From: Candidatus Eisenbacteria bacterium | GTDB taxonomy: Bacteria > Eisenbacteria > RBG-16-71-46 > SZUA-252 | Assembly (NCBI GenBank): GCA_005893305.1 | Contig: VBOZ01000009.1 | Coordinates: forward strand, 55,303-119,302 | Length of the DNA: 64,000 nucleotides | Direction: 5' to 3' | Shown here: piece by piece, positions 41,559-50,946 of the stretch | How the letters are laid out: every line of letters starts with the position of its first letter | Numbering within the stretch: position 1 is the stretch's first letter | Translations under genes and position numbers: made by a program | The notes under the pieces: model-generated | What the model was told of the DNA's origin: nothing | The model's database searches: none | Seen by the model: the letters and a program-made list of their open reading frames with translations, nothing else

Positions 41559-43181
41559 ATGCACGTGCTCGCCGATATCCCGAAATCCCGAAAGCTCCTC
41601 GTCATGCTGGGCGTCATGTTGGCGCTCTTCCTGGCGGCGCTCGATCAGACCATCGTCGCCACCGCGCTCCCCCGCATCGTTCAGGAGTTCCACGGCCTCG
41701 AGCACTTGAGCTGGGTGATCGCCGCCTATCTTCTCGCCTCGGCGGTCGTGGTTCCGATCTACGGCAAGCTCTCCGACATTTACGGTCGCAAGCCCTTCAT
41801 TCTCTCCGCGATCGTGTTGTTCCTCGTCGGCTCCGTGCTCTCCGGAATGTCTCAGAACATGCTCCAGCTGGTCATCTTCAGAGGGATCCAAGGACTGGGC
41901 GGGGGCGCCATCTTCGCGAACGCGTTCGCGGTGGTGGGAGATCTGTTCGCACCGGCCGAGCGCGGACGATGGCAGGGCCTCCTCGGCGGTGTGTTCGGCG
42001 TTTCTTCCATTATCGGCCCAACGCTTGGCGGCTGGCTGACCGATCACGCCTCGTGGCGGTGGAATTTCTTCATCAATATCCCGACCAGCATCCTGGCGTT
42101 CGTCGCGGTCGCCTCGCTGCTCCCCCACATCGCGCCGGACCGGAAGGACCGATCGATCGATTACGCCGGTGCTGTGCTCTTGACCGCAGGTCTCGTCTCG
42201 CTTCTCTTGGCGCTGATCTGGGGAGGCGCCCAGTATCCGTGGAGCTCACCGGTCATCCTGGGCCTCTTCGCGGCCGCCCTAATGAGCCTCGTCGCCTTCG
42301 CCTTCGTGGAGACCCATGCGGCGGACCCGATTCTTCCGTTCTCCCTGTTCACCAACCAGATCTTCTCGGTCTCGATGGCCGCTGTCTTCCTGGTTGGAAT
42401 CGGGATGTTCGGCGCCATCGTCTTCATCCCGCTGTTCGTGCAGCTCGTTCTGGGAATCACCGCGACAAGCTCCGGGGCGATTCTCACGCCGCTCACGCTC
42501 GCGTTCGTGGCAGGGAGCGTTACCGCCGGGCAGATGTCTTCACGTACGGGACGCTACAAGACGCTGGCGGTCGTCGGTCTCGCCATCGCGACGATTTCGC
42601 TGTTCCTCATGTCGCGAATGACCGCCTCGACGTCCCAGGCATCGCTCATCGTGCGGATGGTGGCGACCGGGCTCGGAATCGGCGCCTCGCTACCCATCTT
42701 CACGCTCGCGGTACAGAACGCGTTCGACCACTCGAAACTTGGGATCGCGACCGCATCGTCGCAGCTGTTTCGAACGATTGGTGCCACGGTGGGAACGGCG
42801 GTGTTAGGCAGCGTGCTCAATGCTCGCCTCGCGCGCGAGCTCGGGAACCTCGCGGCCGACCCTTTCGTCCGCCTGGCGGCCCGCGTCTCCCCTCAGATCC
42901 ACCTTGAGAACGCGGACGCGAATTCGTTGCAGGGAATTCTCACGCAGCCTGGGCGCGGGGCCCTCGAGGCCCAACTCGCGCACCTCCCGACTGGGCTGCA
43001 GCCGCAAGCGCAAGCCGCGTTTCAAGCATTCGTCACGCGGGCTCGGGCCGCCTTCGCCGTCTCGATCGCCGAGACGTTCCTTATCGCGGGCGTGCTCATG
43101 GGGATCGCGTTTCTGGTGTCACTCTTCTTGAAGGAAATCCCACTTCGAAAGACGCACGCAGAGGGCGGCCTCTCGCACTAA
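41559..43181 (+). CDS. MFS transporter, DHA2 (14-TM) multidrug family, 540 aa
   Basis: Motif A and C elements of DHA2 exporters are visible: 'LFLAALDQTIVATALPRIVQ', 'LSWVIAAYLLASAVVVPIYG', 'KLSDIYGRKPFIL', 'GRWQGLLGGVFGVSSIIGPT', 'GGWLTDHASWRWNFFINIP'. About 14 hydrophobic helices are spread over the length. Asp in helix 1 (LDQT) is the usual proton-coupling residue. It would extrude drugs or other amphiphiles by proton antiport. ATG 41559 follows GAGGTAGG; the frame stays open to 41277 but that part is Arg/Pro-rich and antisense to the receptor gene. A 96-residue extracytoplasmic insert near the C-terminus is longer than usual. Confidence 0.92.
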   Translation: MHVLADIPKSRKLLVMLGVMLALFLAALDQTIVATALPRIVQEFHGLEHLSWVIAAYLLASAVVVPIYGKLSDIYGRKPFILSAIVLFLVGSVLSGMSQNMLQLVIFRGIQGLGGGAIFANAFAVVGDLFAPAERGRWQGLLGGVFGVSSIIGPTLGGWLTDHASWRWNFFINIPTSILAFVAVASLLPHIAPDRKDRSIDYAGAVLLTAGLVSLLLALIWGGAQYPWSSPVILGLFAAALMSLVAFAFVETHAADPILPFSLFTNQIFSVSMAAVFLVGIGMFGAIVFIPLFVQLVLGITATSSGAILTPLTLAFVAGSVTAGQMSSRTGRYKTLAVVGLAIATISLFLMSRMTASTSQASLIVRMVATGLGIGASLPIFTLAVQNAFDHSKLGIATASSQLFRTIGATVGTAVLGSVLNARLARELGNLAADPFVRLAARVSPQIHLENADANSLQGILTQPGRGALEAQLAHLPTGLQPQAQAAFQAFVTRARAAFAVSIAETFLIAGVLMGIAFLVSLFLKEIPLRKTHAEGGLSH

Positions 43182-43194
43182 GCGTCGGCCACGT

Positions 43195-43719
43195 TCAGCG
43201 GCGACGATACTGGCTACCGACGGCGCCCGCGTCGGGCCGCCGGCCGCCTCCGTACGAGCCGCGGTAGCGGGAATTGCCGTAATTCCCGGAGTTGCCAAAA
43301 TTCCCAGTGTACGGATGACCGTAATACGAGCGGTACCGGGGAAACCGGTAGTCGCGGTAATACGGGCTGTAGTAATTGCGGTAGCCGAACCCTAGAAACA
43401 CGTGCGAGTAAGGATAGGGGTAGGGGTAGTAATAGTAGTCCCCACGCTCGTAGTAATCCTGGCCCCGATCCCGGCCCTCGGTGCGGAGCATTGCCGAGAT
43501 TACTTCATTCGATACTCCTGCCTGGTGCAGGGCGTGCATGTCGTCGGCGTCCAAGTGAAACGTCTTCCCGCTGTTCTCAATTTTCAGAACGATAAGCGAG
43601 TCGGCGACTCCATCCTCGTTCATCTTGAGGACGTCCTTCACGCCGAATGCTGACGCTCTCGGGGCTCCGAAGAGGAGCAGCAGGAGGCAGGTTACGGTGA
43701 AGAGCGCGATGCGTTTCAT
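43195..43719 (-). CDS. Exported Tyr/Arg/Gly-rich protein, 174 aa
   Basis: A signal peptide (ending 'APRASA|FG') is followed by a helical segment 'VKDVLKMNEDGVADSLIVLK' and 'DDMHALHQAGVSNEVISAML', which resembles the short helical domain found N-terminal in many exported proteins that have a repeat tail. The C-terminal 80 residues are Tyr-rich low complexity ('YYYYPYPYPYSHVF', 'NYYSPYYRDYRFPRYRSYYG', 'GNFGNSGNYGNSRYRGSYGG'). Function unknown; surface or matrix association is possible. ATG 43719 follows AAGGAAGG. The stop is 13 bases from the convergent MFS gene's stop. Confidence 0.75.
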   Translation of the reverse strand: MKRIALFTVTCLLLLLFGAPRASAFGVKDVLKMNEDGVADSLIVLKIENSGKTFHLDADDMHALHQAGVSNEVISAMLRTEGRDRGQDYYERGDYYYYPYPYPYSHVFLGFGYRNYYSPYYRDYRFPRYRSYYGHPYTGNFGNSGNYGNSRYRGSYGGGRRPDAGAVGSQYRRR

Positions 43720-43868
43720 TGTAAGCCTTCCTTTCGCGCGGATGGATCGCGGGCCGGACGGGCTGGCAACCATGGACACCCACGGCGCCACCTCCGCGTC
43801 TCCGTGCAACCATCATCCTCAAGCATATCACTTTATCAATCTGGCGCGACCCCTCTGACACTCCACTG
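43720..43868. other. Divergent promoter region
   Basis: About 150 bases between the Tyr-rich gene's start (minus) and the promoter at 43869 (plus). The minus-strand promoter must lie here; the AT-rich part at 43820-43840 (ATATCACTTTATCAATC) is the likeliest place. Confidence 0.35.
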
Positions 43869-43897
43869 TTGACGTGTCCTTCCCCATGGTATATAAT
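43869..43897 (+). promoter_or_regulatory. Sigma-70-type promoter for the 44231 gene
   Basis: TTGACG (43869-43874), 17 bases, then TATAAT (43892-43897): near-consensus -35 with a perfect -10 and ideal spacing. Transcription would start near 43904, leaving a leader of about 325 bases before the start codon at 44231. Confidence 0.75.
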
Positions 43898-44230
43898 CCT
43901 TTACGAGTGCAGGCTTCAATCGGCCGCGCACTCACGCCAGGGCTCGGGGGGGCCGGGGCATCCCGCACACAGCAAACCACCCCAATATCGTCATGGAAGA
44001 CGAAGCAGCGCGTTCCGGGGCTGAGCCGGTTCCGCCTTCATTTGCCCTGTGGAGGCCAGCTTGCGCTTGAGGGCCATTTCCATGGGTCTTCGGAAAGGAG
44101 GTCTTCTCAAAACTGCTTCCCCGCGCGGCGCAGGAGTTCCGGACCACGGTCGTGCGCATTCGTGAAAATACCCGGATGGAGACCCTTGCATCCCATCTTG
44201 AAACCACGCCATTCATCTAGGAGGCAATCG
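43898..44230 (+). other. Long 5' leader of the 44231 gene
   Basis: A transcribed leader of about 325 bases with a stray strong Shine-Dalgarno (AAAGGAGG near 44094-44101) not followed by ATG, GTG or TTG at a useful distance, and a 25-codon ORF at 43993. No known riboswitch core was recognised. Confidence 0.4.
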
Positions 44231-45481
44231 ATGAGAACACTTTTGAAAGGCGCCTTGATCGCAACGACGTTGCTCGTCGCGGTCGCCGCGCAGGCATTCG
44301 CCTGGCACGTGTCGGGGCGCGTTTTCTGTGAAGGAAACGGTCTGCCGGCCGCGGGCGTCGAGATCAGCGTCGCTTCGACGGACGGGGCGGCATTTACCAA
44401 TTCGGCCCTGACCGACAACGACGGTTCCTTCTATGTCGGCCTGACTGATGTTCCGCAGTGCTTCCGCGCGACGATCGTCCTTGGCTCCGGCCAGACGCCC
44501 GTGAATCCGGCGTCCGGCTACATCGATTTCTGCACCACCTTGTCCGGAGCGGACCCGGTGCTGACCTTCGTCATCGCGAGCCCGACGTGCTCGGCACCGT
44601 CAGGCGCCTGCTGGCTCACCGGTGGCGGCGCCAAATTCAGCTCGATCACCGGCACCAAGCTCGGCGAGCATGGTCCGGCGCACAACTGGGGCGGCAACGT
44701 CAACCCCGGGTGCAGCCCGACCGCAGGCGACGGCGGCAGCTGGAACCACATCGACCGTGATCTGAGGCTGCACTTCCACGGCCAAGCCATCACCGTGGTT
44801 CGCTGCGGCAACGTGGAAGGCATTCCTCCGGGCTCGACGTCGCCCCGCACGCCGTTCAACTTCATCGAGTTCACGGGAACCGGGACACTGAAGGGCATCA
44901 ACGGAAACAAGGCGGACTACGGCACCGTGAACTTCTTCGCGCGTTGCGAGGATCGCAACGAGCCGGGAAGCAGCGGCGAGACCGACGGCAGCATGAAGGA
45001 TCGCTATTTCATTCGTGTCTACGACAACTCAGGCAACACGCTGTTGCTCCTCGATCAAGACGGCGACCCTTCGACAGTGGATCCGGTGATCATCACCAAG
45101 GGCAACATGCAGATCCACGTGAGCAGCTGCGACGTTCCTGCTGCCACTTTGGCGGGGACCGCCCCATCCCGTGCCTCCATCCAGCCGGCGGGGAAGGCCA
45201 CGTTCGAGGGCATCTCGTTCGTCGCGGGACCGAACCCGACCCGCGGCGTGTCGCTCATGCGCTTCGCGCTGCCGCGTGAGGCCAACGTGAGGATCGCGGC
45301 GTTCGACGTCTCGGGCCGCTTGGTGCGGCAGATCCTGACGAGCCGCGTATCCGCGGGTGAGCACTCGGTGAGCTGGAACCTCCGCGACATGAATGGCCGG
45401 CAGGTCGGCACCGGAGTGTATTTCGTTCGGATGATCGTGGACGGCCGGGCCTACGGCCGCGCCGTAACGGTCATGCCGTAA
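44231..45481 (+). CDS. Exported protein with C-terminal FlgD-like sorting domain, 416 aa
   Basis: A signal peptide (ending 'QAFA|WH') precedes a carboxypeptidase-regulatory-type beta-sandwich ('VSGRVFCEGNGLPAAGVEIS', 'NDGSFYVGLTDVPQCFRATI'). A Cys-containing domain of unknown fold follows ('CWLTGGGAKFSSITGTKLGE', 'DGGSWNHIDRDLRLHFHGQA'), and from about residue 335 the FlgD/T9SS-A-like module 'VRIAAFDVSGRLVRQILTSR', 'HSVSWNLRDMNGRQVGTGVY', 'FVRMIVDGRAY'. The middle domain resembles post-COAP-1-like domains of exported proteins. It is likely surface-exposed or secreted. ATG 44231 has AGGAGG at ideal distance; an upstream extension of the frame is rejected. It has its own promoter and terminator. 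Confidence 0.8.
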   Translation: MRTLLKGALIATTLLVAVAAQAFAWHVSGRVFCEGNGLPAAGVEISVASTDGAAFTNSALTDNDGSFYVGLTDVPQCFRATIVLGSGQTPVNPASGYIDFCTTLSGADPVLTFVIASPTCSAPSGACWLTGGGAKFSSITGTKLGEHGPAHNWGGNVNPGCSPTAGDGGSWNHIDRDLRLHFHGQAITVVRCGNVEGIPPGSTSPRTPFNFIEFTGTGTLKGINGNKADYGTVNFFARCEDRNEPGSSGETDGSMKDRYFIRVYDNSGNTLLLLDQDGDPSTVDPVIITKGNMQIHVSSCDVPAATLAGTAPSRASIQPAGKATFEGISFVAGPNPTRGVSLMRFALPREANVRIAAFDVSGRLVRQILTSRVSAGEHSVSWNLRDMNGRQVGTGVYFVRMIVDGRAYGRAVTVMP

Positions 45482-45505
45482 GCGTTCCGCAGCATCGGTT
45501 GAATC

Positions 45506-45543
45506 GCCGGCCCGCGAGGCATTCGCGGGCCGGCGCTCTTTTT
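45506..45543 (+). terminator. Intrinsic terminator of the 44231 gene
   Basis: A perfect 12-bp stem GCCGGCCCGCGA/TCGCGGGCCGGC with a GGCAT loop is followed by GCTCTTTTT. It begins 25 bases after the stop codon. Confidence 0.88.
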
Positions 45544-45595
45544 GGTGGGATCTCGATTATCGGACGAAACTCGGTGGGGACTCGGCCGCGGCTAA

Positions 45596-47767
45596 CTAGC
45601 GGGCGATTACGACCTTCAATGCGGACCCGTTCGACAGATCCTCCCGGCGAACGAGATAGATTCCAGAGCTGACCCTGCGTCCGTCCGACGCGCGACCGTT
45701 CCACGTGACGATTCCGCCCGCGCCCGGCGTCGTCCGCCAGCGCGTCACGAGACGGCCCTGCACGTCATAGACGGCGAAGGTCCGCGCCTGCGTTCCGGCG
45801 CCTCCGGGCCCTCCCACCGCCAACACCACCGGGATCGCTCCCGGAGCGGAGACGGCCCGGAGCGTACCCACGAGCACCTTGGCCTTGTCCGATGGAAATA
45901 GACGGACCTCTGAGGATCCACGGAAGATTTCCCCGGTCTGGAGCGATCCGCTCACCTCTACTCGATTCAGCCCAATTGCGAGGAGAGGTACGACCCGATC
46001 ACGCGCGAACTTCGCCTTCAGGCCAACAATGCTATCCATTTTGGCGCCGTCGTACAGCACCAGCACCGATTCCGCGGGGACCGTCCCGTTGAATCGGACC
46101 GTCGAGGGCTTCACGTCCACGATCGAGAAGCTTGCCGCCTCCGGCCGGATCTGCGCTGAGATCGAGCCTCCATTCGAGTCCATGTTGAGCGTTCCGGGAT
46201 TCATCGCGACGGTCGCGGGCTTGACCGGCGGCCATTCGAACCGGAAGGCCCGATACGATCCAATGCCCGATTCGAATGAAAGCTCGGAAACAAGCGATCC
46301 GTCCGGCGCCACCTCCGTGAGAGTCGGCGTCGACGTACCCCAGCCGATCAGCGTGTTCCCGTTGGAGAGCCGCTGGACCGAGCCGGCCGCGACGGTAAAG
46401 ACATCCGGGTTGAGGCGGTACTGCCACACGAGCGTCGCGGTCTTCTGCACCTCGTCGATCGCGTACTCCACCGCCCTCGAAAATTCCGGCGTCCGGAAGT
46501 TGCCGTTGTCGAACAGGGTGATGTGCCCGTTCGGGAGGCGGCGGGCGCAGTGCTGGTGGGAAAATGCGATCGGCTCGTTGATAAAGGTGAACTGATTATT
46601 CCTTCCGCCTAGCCTCCAGAGAATGTCTCCGGTGGCCAAGCTGATCTTTGTAATTTCGTTCATGTGGCGGCTGGAGAGGATGAGGTTCCCGTCCGGATCG
46701 ACGTCGATCGAGTTGCCGTGGACGTAGTCCACCGTCTTCGCGGTGAGGTCATGCGAAACGATGTCCGTGATCTGGAAGTGGTCCCAGCTGCGCCACTGGA
46801 ACACCACATTCTTGTCGCGATCCAGCTCTTGAATGATGAGGCCGACGACCCTCGCGTCGATCCTGCCTCCCGGCACGACCTGGCTCAGGTCCATGATCTG
46901 GCGGTCGTAGCTCATCAAGACGGCGTGACCGTTCGGAAGGAGGGCCAAGTCGTGCGCGTCGGTCGAATAGCCGTTTCCGCAGGTGAAACTGTCGACCACG
47001 TCGTAGCGGGCATTCAGGGCGTAGAAGCGCCCGGCGGCCGAGTCGAAATAGGTAAGCCGGCCGTCCGGCTGCATCTTGAAATCGAGCGACGGCCCCCGGA
47101 TCTGACGATGGAAGAACGGGGTGCCGTCGTTCTCCAGAATCATGATGTAAGAGGAGATGGGAACGCCCAAGCGGAAGTCGGCGACAAACAGTCGCCCCGG
47201 CGCCGTCTTGCCGTACACCGCGGACCGGATAATGGGGAAATCCGGCGGCAGCGAATCGGCCGCCAGGGTCGCGCTTAGACCGATCTCCCGCGTCGGCCCC
47301 ACGGCGGGCGGAGGCGGAGGGATCTCGCCATCGTCCGCGAGAAAAGGAACGTCGCCCAAAGTCTCGCGCTCGGGCCCCGCGACCGTGAACGTAAACGAAG
47401 CCGGCGGGACCACGCCGCGAGTGTCGGTTGCGAGGCCCGACCCGACTTGGCACATCACCGTCTCGCCATAGGTGAACGGGGCGCTGGGCTGGAACGTCAG
47501 GGTCTGGCGGTCGTCGGACAGGCGAAGCTGCCCTCCGTGCGCGCCGGAAATCGAGCCACTGACCGTGACGAGCGGGCCCCCGACGGACGCCCCGTCCACG
47601 ATTCCGCCCGGGCGAAGGATGATGTTCGTCTCTGGAAGAACCATCCCGGAGCCGGGGATCGGTGAGATGAACTCGTAGGAGGGCGCGTCCGCGACGGCCG
47701 GGGCATGGCGGAGGCACAACAGCGCTGTGACCAGCGTCAGAGCAAGCAACCTTGTAAAACGGGTCAT
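45596..47767 (-). CDS. Arylsulfotransferase (ASST)-like exported protein with FlgD-like C-terminal domain, 723 aa
   Basis: After a signal peptide ('HAPAVADA') comes an Ig-like domain ('SYEFISPIPGSGMVLPETNI') and a six-bladed propeller of the ASST kind: 'GTPFFHRQIRGPSLDFKMQP', 'DAHDLALLPNGHAVLMSYDR', 'YVHGNSIDVDPDGNLILSSR', 'FSHQHCARRLPNGHITLFDN'. The His in 'SHQH' and the His of 'HGNSID' fit active-site positions in known ASSTs, though this is not proof of activity. The last 90 residues are a FlgD-like module ('FAVYDVQGRLVTRW', 'GRASDGRRVSSGIYLVRRED'). It would act on aryl sulfates in the periplasm or on the cell surface. Confidence 0.82.
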   Translation of the reverse strand: MTRFTRLLALTLVTALLCLRHAPAVADAPSYEFISPIPGSGMVLPETNIILRPGGIVDGASVGGPLVTVSGSISGAHGGQLRLSDDRQTLTFQPSAPFTYGETVMCQVGSGLATDTRGVVPPASFTFTVAGPERETLGDVPFLADDGEIPPPPPAVGPTREIGLSATLAADSLPPDFPIIRSAVYGKTAPGRLFVADFRLGVPISSYIMILENDGTPFFHRQIRGPSLDFKMQPDGRLTYFDSAAGRFYALNARYDVVDSFTCGNGYSTDAHDLALLPNGHAVLMSYDRQIMDLSQVVPGGRIDARVVGLIIQELDRDKNVVFQWRSWDHFQITDIVSHDLTAKTVDYVHGNSIDVDPDGNLILSSRHMNEITKISLATGDILWRLGGRNNQFTFINEPIAFSHQHCARRLPNGHITLFDNGNFRTPEFSRAVEYAIDEVQKTATLVWQYRLNPDVFTVAAGSVQRLSNGNTLIGWGTSTPTLTEVAPDGSLVSELSFESGIGSYRAFRFEWPPVKPATVAMNPGTLNMDSNGGSISAQIRPEAASFSIVDVKPSTVRFNGTVPAESVLVLYDGAKMDSIVGLKAKFARDRVVPLLAIGLNRVEVSGSLQTGEIFRGSSEVRLFPSDKAKVLVGTLRAVSAPGAIPVVLAVGGPGGAGTQARTFAVYDVQGRLVTRWRTTPGAGGIVTWNGRASDGRRVSSGIYLVRREDLSNGSALKVVIAR

Positions 47768-47916
47768 CGGGTCAACTCTTTCGGGACCACGCGCACGACA
47801 ACACCGCCACCCGACGCCCTACACCCCTGCGAAGCGGCCGTGATTATAGCCCATTTGCCCCACAAATGCCAGCAGCGCAATGGATTCTCGTGTTTTCGGC
47901 AAGGCTGGGCCCTCTT

Positions 47917-48801
47917 TCATTTCTGGGGCAATTCCGGCGGCCCGAATTGGACGCGCACGACCAGGTAGTCGGGCACTGACCGGCCGCGAGCCTGCGCGGG
48001 CGCGAAGCGCCAACGCTCGATCGAGCTCCGCGCCGCCTCAATTACCTGCGGATCGTAAGTTGGTCCCTCGGGCGCTTCGAGCAATTCCGCCCCCAACAGG
48101 CGACCGTCCTTCGCCACCAGCGCGACGAACGGCACTCCTCCGGCAGGGAGCGCCGATCCCCGCGGCCTCGGCGCCACCGCCGAGGAGAGGACCCGGGGCT
48201 TTACCGCGATATCGGATTCCAGGAACGCCTCGGTCGTATCGATGGGGACCAGGAAGCCATCGGCGAGGCGATACCGTTTCCCTTCCCGGACACGCTCCAA
48301 CCGAATCGAGTGGGGCGGCTGAACAACCCGCACGGAATCCGTCCGAACCTCCATCGGCATCACGAACTCCGTCTCGTCCACCCCTTGCTTCGGTCCCCCG
48401 TCGATCCGAAGCTTCAGCTTCACCTCCTTGTGCCCGGTCTGCTCGGGCCGAATCGTCACCACCCACCGGAGGTCCGACATCGGCCGCCGCGAGTATGGGG
48501 AGATCAAGACGTGCCGCAGCGTGTCCCCGGAGACCAACGCGAACCCGGATGGGAGCTCGACCTGCACATCCCCGACCGCCAAGGAGTCATACTGCGGCGC
48601 ACCCCATACCATTACGAGTATCGAGGTATTGGTCAGATAGCGCGGCGTGTCCATGAATTCGGCCGAAATGCCGAACTCCGGCCCCGATCCAAGTCGGGGC
48701 TGCGGGATCGCCAGCGCCCCCTGCTCCACGAGAAGGGACGCGAGACCCACCAGAACCAGGGGAATGCATACCGCGCGGCGCCTTCTGTCGACGGGGTTCA
48801 C
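47917..48801 (-). CDS. Exported protein with C-terminal TonB-like domain, 294 aa
   Basis: A signal peptide (around residues 10-31) is followed by an Ig-like region ('TSILVMVWGAPQYDSLAVGD') and, at about residues 215-290, a TonB C-terminal fold: 'GGVPFVALVAKDGRLLGAEL', 'YDPQVIEAARSSIERWRFAP', 'VPDYLVVRVQFGPPELPQK'. In real TonB proteins an N-terminal anchor connects this domain to ExbBD; here it is attached to an exported module with a cleavable signal, so direct energy coupling is doubtful. GTG 48801 has AGAGGT upstream. Function unknown. Confidence 0.72.
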   Translation of the reverse strand: MNPVDRRRRAVCIPLVLVGLASLLVEQGALAIPQPRLGSGPEFGISAEFMDTPRYLTNTSILVMVWGAPQYDSLAVGDVQVELPSGFALVSGDTLRHVLISPYSRRPMSDLRWVVTIRPEQTGHKEVKLKLRIDGGPKQGVDETEFVMPMEVRTDSVRVVQPPHSIRLERVREGKRYRLADGFLVPIDTTEAFLESDIAVKPRVLSSAVAPRPRGSALPAGGVPFVALVAKDGRLLGAELLEAPEGPTYDPQVIEAARSSIERWRFAPAQARGRSVPDYLVVRVQFGPPELPQK

Positions 48802-48899
48802 ATCTACCTCTGTACACCCGTCGCGGCCATTCTCTGCATGGCGCCGGCGAGAGCTGGAAGTTGCGGAGGGCGGGAACCATTGCTAGGATTGTGCCCGCG

Positions 48900-50939
48900 A
48901 TGAACGTCCTCAAGATCTCTGCGGCAGTCCTCTGCGCAATCGCCCTCGCCGTCACGGCCTCAGCCGCCCCTCGGGTGCAGCCATGGGGGCTCCACCTCGA
49001 TTACCTGGATCAGGCCGCGAAGCCCGGAGACGACTTCTACGTCTACGCGAACGGTGGCTGGCTCAAGACGGCCGAGATTCCTCCGGACCGTCCTGGCGCG
49101 GGCGTAGGGCTCGAGATGAGCAAGGCGAACGAGGAGCGTCTCAAAGCCATCATCGACGAGCTGCACACCCGGGCGAATCTCACCGCGGAAGAACAGAAAC
49201 TTCGCGACCTCTATGATGCCTTCATGGACGAAGGGCAAGTTGAGGCGAATGGCTTGAAGCCGGCCGAAAAGGATCTCGCGGAGATCGCTTCGCTCCGCAC
49301 GCTGGATGACGTGGCCCGCGAAATGGCCCTGCCCTCCCTTCGGCTCGGCGGACCCTTTGAGATGTTCATCGCCGCGGACGACAAGCATCCCGATGCGTAC
49401 ATCGTCAAGTTGGGGCAATCGGGCCTCGGTCTTCCGGATCGCGACTACTACCTGCGCGACGACAAGGAGATCGTCTCGACCCGCGAGGCATACAAGAAGC
49501 ACCTCGCCCAGAGTCTCAATTCGGTGGCCGCGGAGGACGCCGAAGCGCGTGCCGCCGCCGTCTATGAGCTGGAGCACCAGATTGCCGTGGTCTCATGGGC
49601 TGCCGCCGACCGTCGAGACGCCGAGAAAGTCTACAATCCGATGACGATACCCAAGCTGAGGAAGCTTGCGCCCGGATATCCCTGGGACACCTTCTTCAAA
49701 TGGGCGGGCATTTCCCCGAAATCGCACGGCGTGGATCGCACCGTTGTCGTAGGCGAAAGCACCGCATTCCCCAGAATCGCGAAGATTTTCGCGGACACGC
49801 CCGTGCCCGTCTGGCGGGACTTTCTGACGATCCGATACGTGCACACCTTCGCTCCCTACCTGCCCCGCCGCTTCAACGACGCGGATTTTGCCTTTTACGG
49901 AACGGTGCTTCAGGGCCGCGCGCGCCAGCTCGATCGCCCGACCCGTGGAGCGCGTCTGCTCGACAACCGAGTGGGGGAAGCGCTTGGGAAGTTGTACGTC
50001 GGAAAATACTTCCCGGCCGAATCGAAGGCCAAGGTGCGGGCGCTCGTCGACAATCTGCTCCAGGCCTATGAGCAGGACCTGAAGACGCTGCCGTGGATGA
50101 CCCCGGAGACCCGCCAGAAGGCTCTCGAGAAGCTCCATCAGTTCACCGTCAAGGTCGGCTACCCAGACCACTGGCGCGACTACTCCACGCTCCAGATTCG
50201 ACGCGATGATCTGGTCGGAGACGTCAAGAACGCCATCGCCTTCGAATGGAATCGAAACCTCAAGCGCATCGACGACCCGGTGGACAAAACGGAATGGGGA
50301 ATGACCCCGCCGACGGTCAACGCCTATTACAACGAGACCGTCAACGAGATCGTCTTCCCTGCCGGCATCCTCCAGGCTCCCGACTTCGACCCGGCAGCGG
50401 ACGATGCGGTGAACTATGGTGGCATTGGAGCCGTGATCGGGCACGAGATCAGCCACGGCTTCGACGATCAGGGCTCGAAGTACGACGGCATGGGCGTGAT
50501 GCGGCAGTGGTGGGTGGACGCCGACCGCAAGAATTTCGACGAGCGCACGACCGCGCTCGCCAACCAATACGATCAATACGAGCCGCTATCGGGAATTCAC
50601 ATCAACGGACGGCTCACGCTTGGCGAGAACATCGCCGACCTCGCGGGCCTCGTGATCGCGCATAAGGCCTACCGCATCTCGCTCGGGGGGAAGGACGCGC
50701 CGGTTCTCGACGGCCTCACGGGAGATCAACGCTTCTACCTCGCGTTCGCCCAGGGTTGGCGATCGAAAGTGCGCGATGAAACCACACGCCAGCGCCTGCT
50801 CTCCAATCCACACAGCCCTCCCCCGTACCGGGTCAATGGGGTCGTGCGCAACGACGATGGTTGGTACGAGGCGTTTCCGAACGTCACGCCGCAGGACAAG
50901 TTCTACCTGGCGCCGGAGCAGCGCGTGCGGCTGTGGTGA
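48900..50939 (+). CDS. M13-family (neprilysin-like) zinc metallopeptidase, exported, 679 aa
   Basis: A signal peptide (ending 'TASA|AP') is followed by 'AKPGDDFYVYANGGWLKTAE', the start of the M13 N-terminal domain. The substrate-binding 'NAYYNETVNEIVFPAGILQA', the zinc motif 'VIGHEISHGFDDQGSKYD' (about residues 513-530), and the third ligand Glu in 'LTLGENIADLAGL' (about 575) are all present. The end 'FYLAPEQRVRLW' replaces the family's usual C-terminal W motif. It should degrade peptides in the periplasm or extracellularly. ATG 48900 gives the signal peptide. The stop lies 7 bases from that of the convergent GNAT gene. Confidence 0.95.
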   Translation: MNVLKISAAVLCAIALAVTASAAPRVQPWGLHLDYLDQAAKPGDDFYVYANGGWLKTAEIPPDRPGAGVGLEMSKANEERLKAIIDELHTRANLTAEEQKLRDLYDAFMDEGQVEANGLKPAEKDLAEIASLRTLDDVAREMALPSLRLGGPFEMFIAADDKHPDAYIVKLGQSGLGLPDRDYYLRDDKEIVSTREAYKKHLAQSLNSVAAEDAEARAAAVYELEHQIAVVSWAAADRRDAEKVYNPMTIPKLRKLAPGYPWDTFFKWAGISPKSHGVDRTVVVGESTAFPRIAKIFADTPVPVWRDFLTIRYVHTFAPYLPRRFNDADFAFYGTVLQGRARQLDRPTRGARLLDNRVGEALGKLYVGKYFPAESKAKVRALVDNLLQAYEQDLKTLPWMTPETRQKALEKLHQFTVKVGYPDHWRDYSTLQIRRDDLVGDVKNAIAFEWNRNLKRIDDPVDKTEWGMTPPTVNAYYNETVNEIVFPAGILQAPDFDPAADDAVNYGGIGAVIGHEISHGFDDQGSKYDGMGVMRQWWVDADRKNFDERTTALANQYDQYEPLSGIHINGRLTLGENIADLAGLVIAHKAYRISLGGKDAPVLDGLTGDQRFYLAFAQGWRSKVRDETTRQRLLSNPHSPPPYRVNGVVRNDDGWYEAFPNVTPQDKFYLAPEQRVRLW

Positions 50940-50946
50940 CGGGGGT

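Noticed and set aside
43874-44230. Upstream extension of the 44231 gene
   Set aside because: The ATG at 44231 has AGGAGG and begins a signal peptide; the extension lies in the leader.
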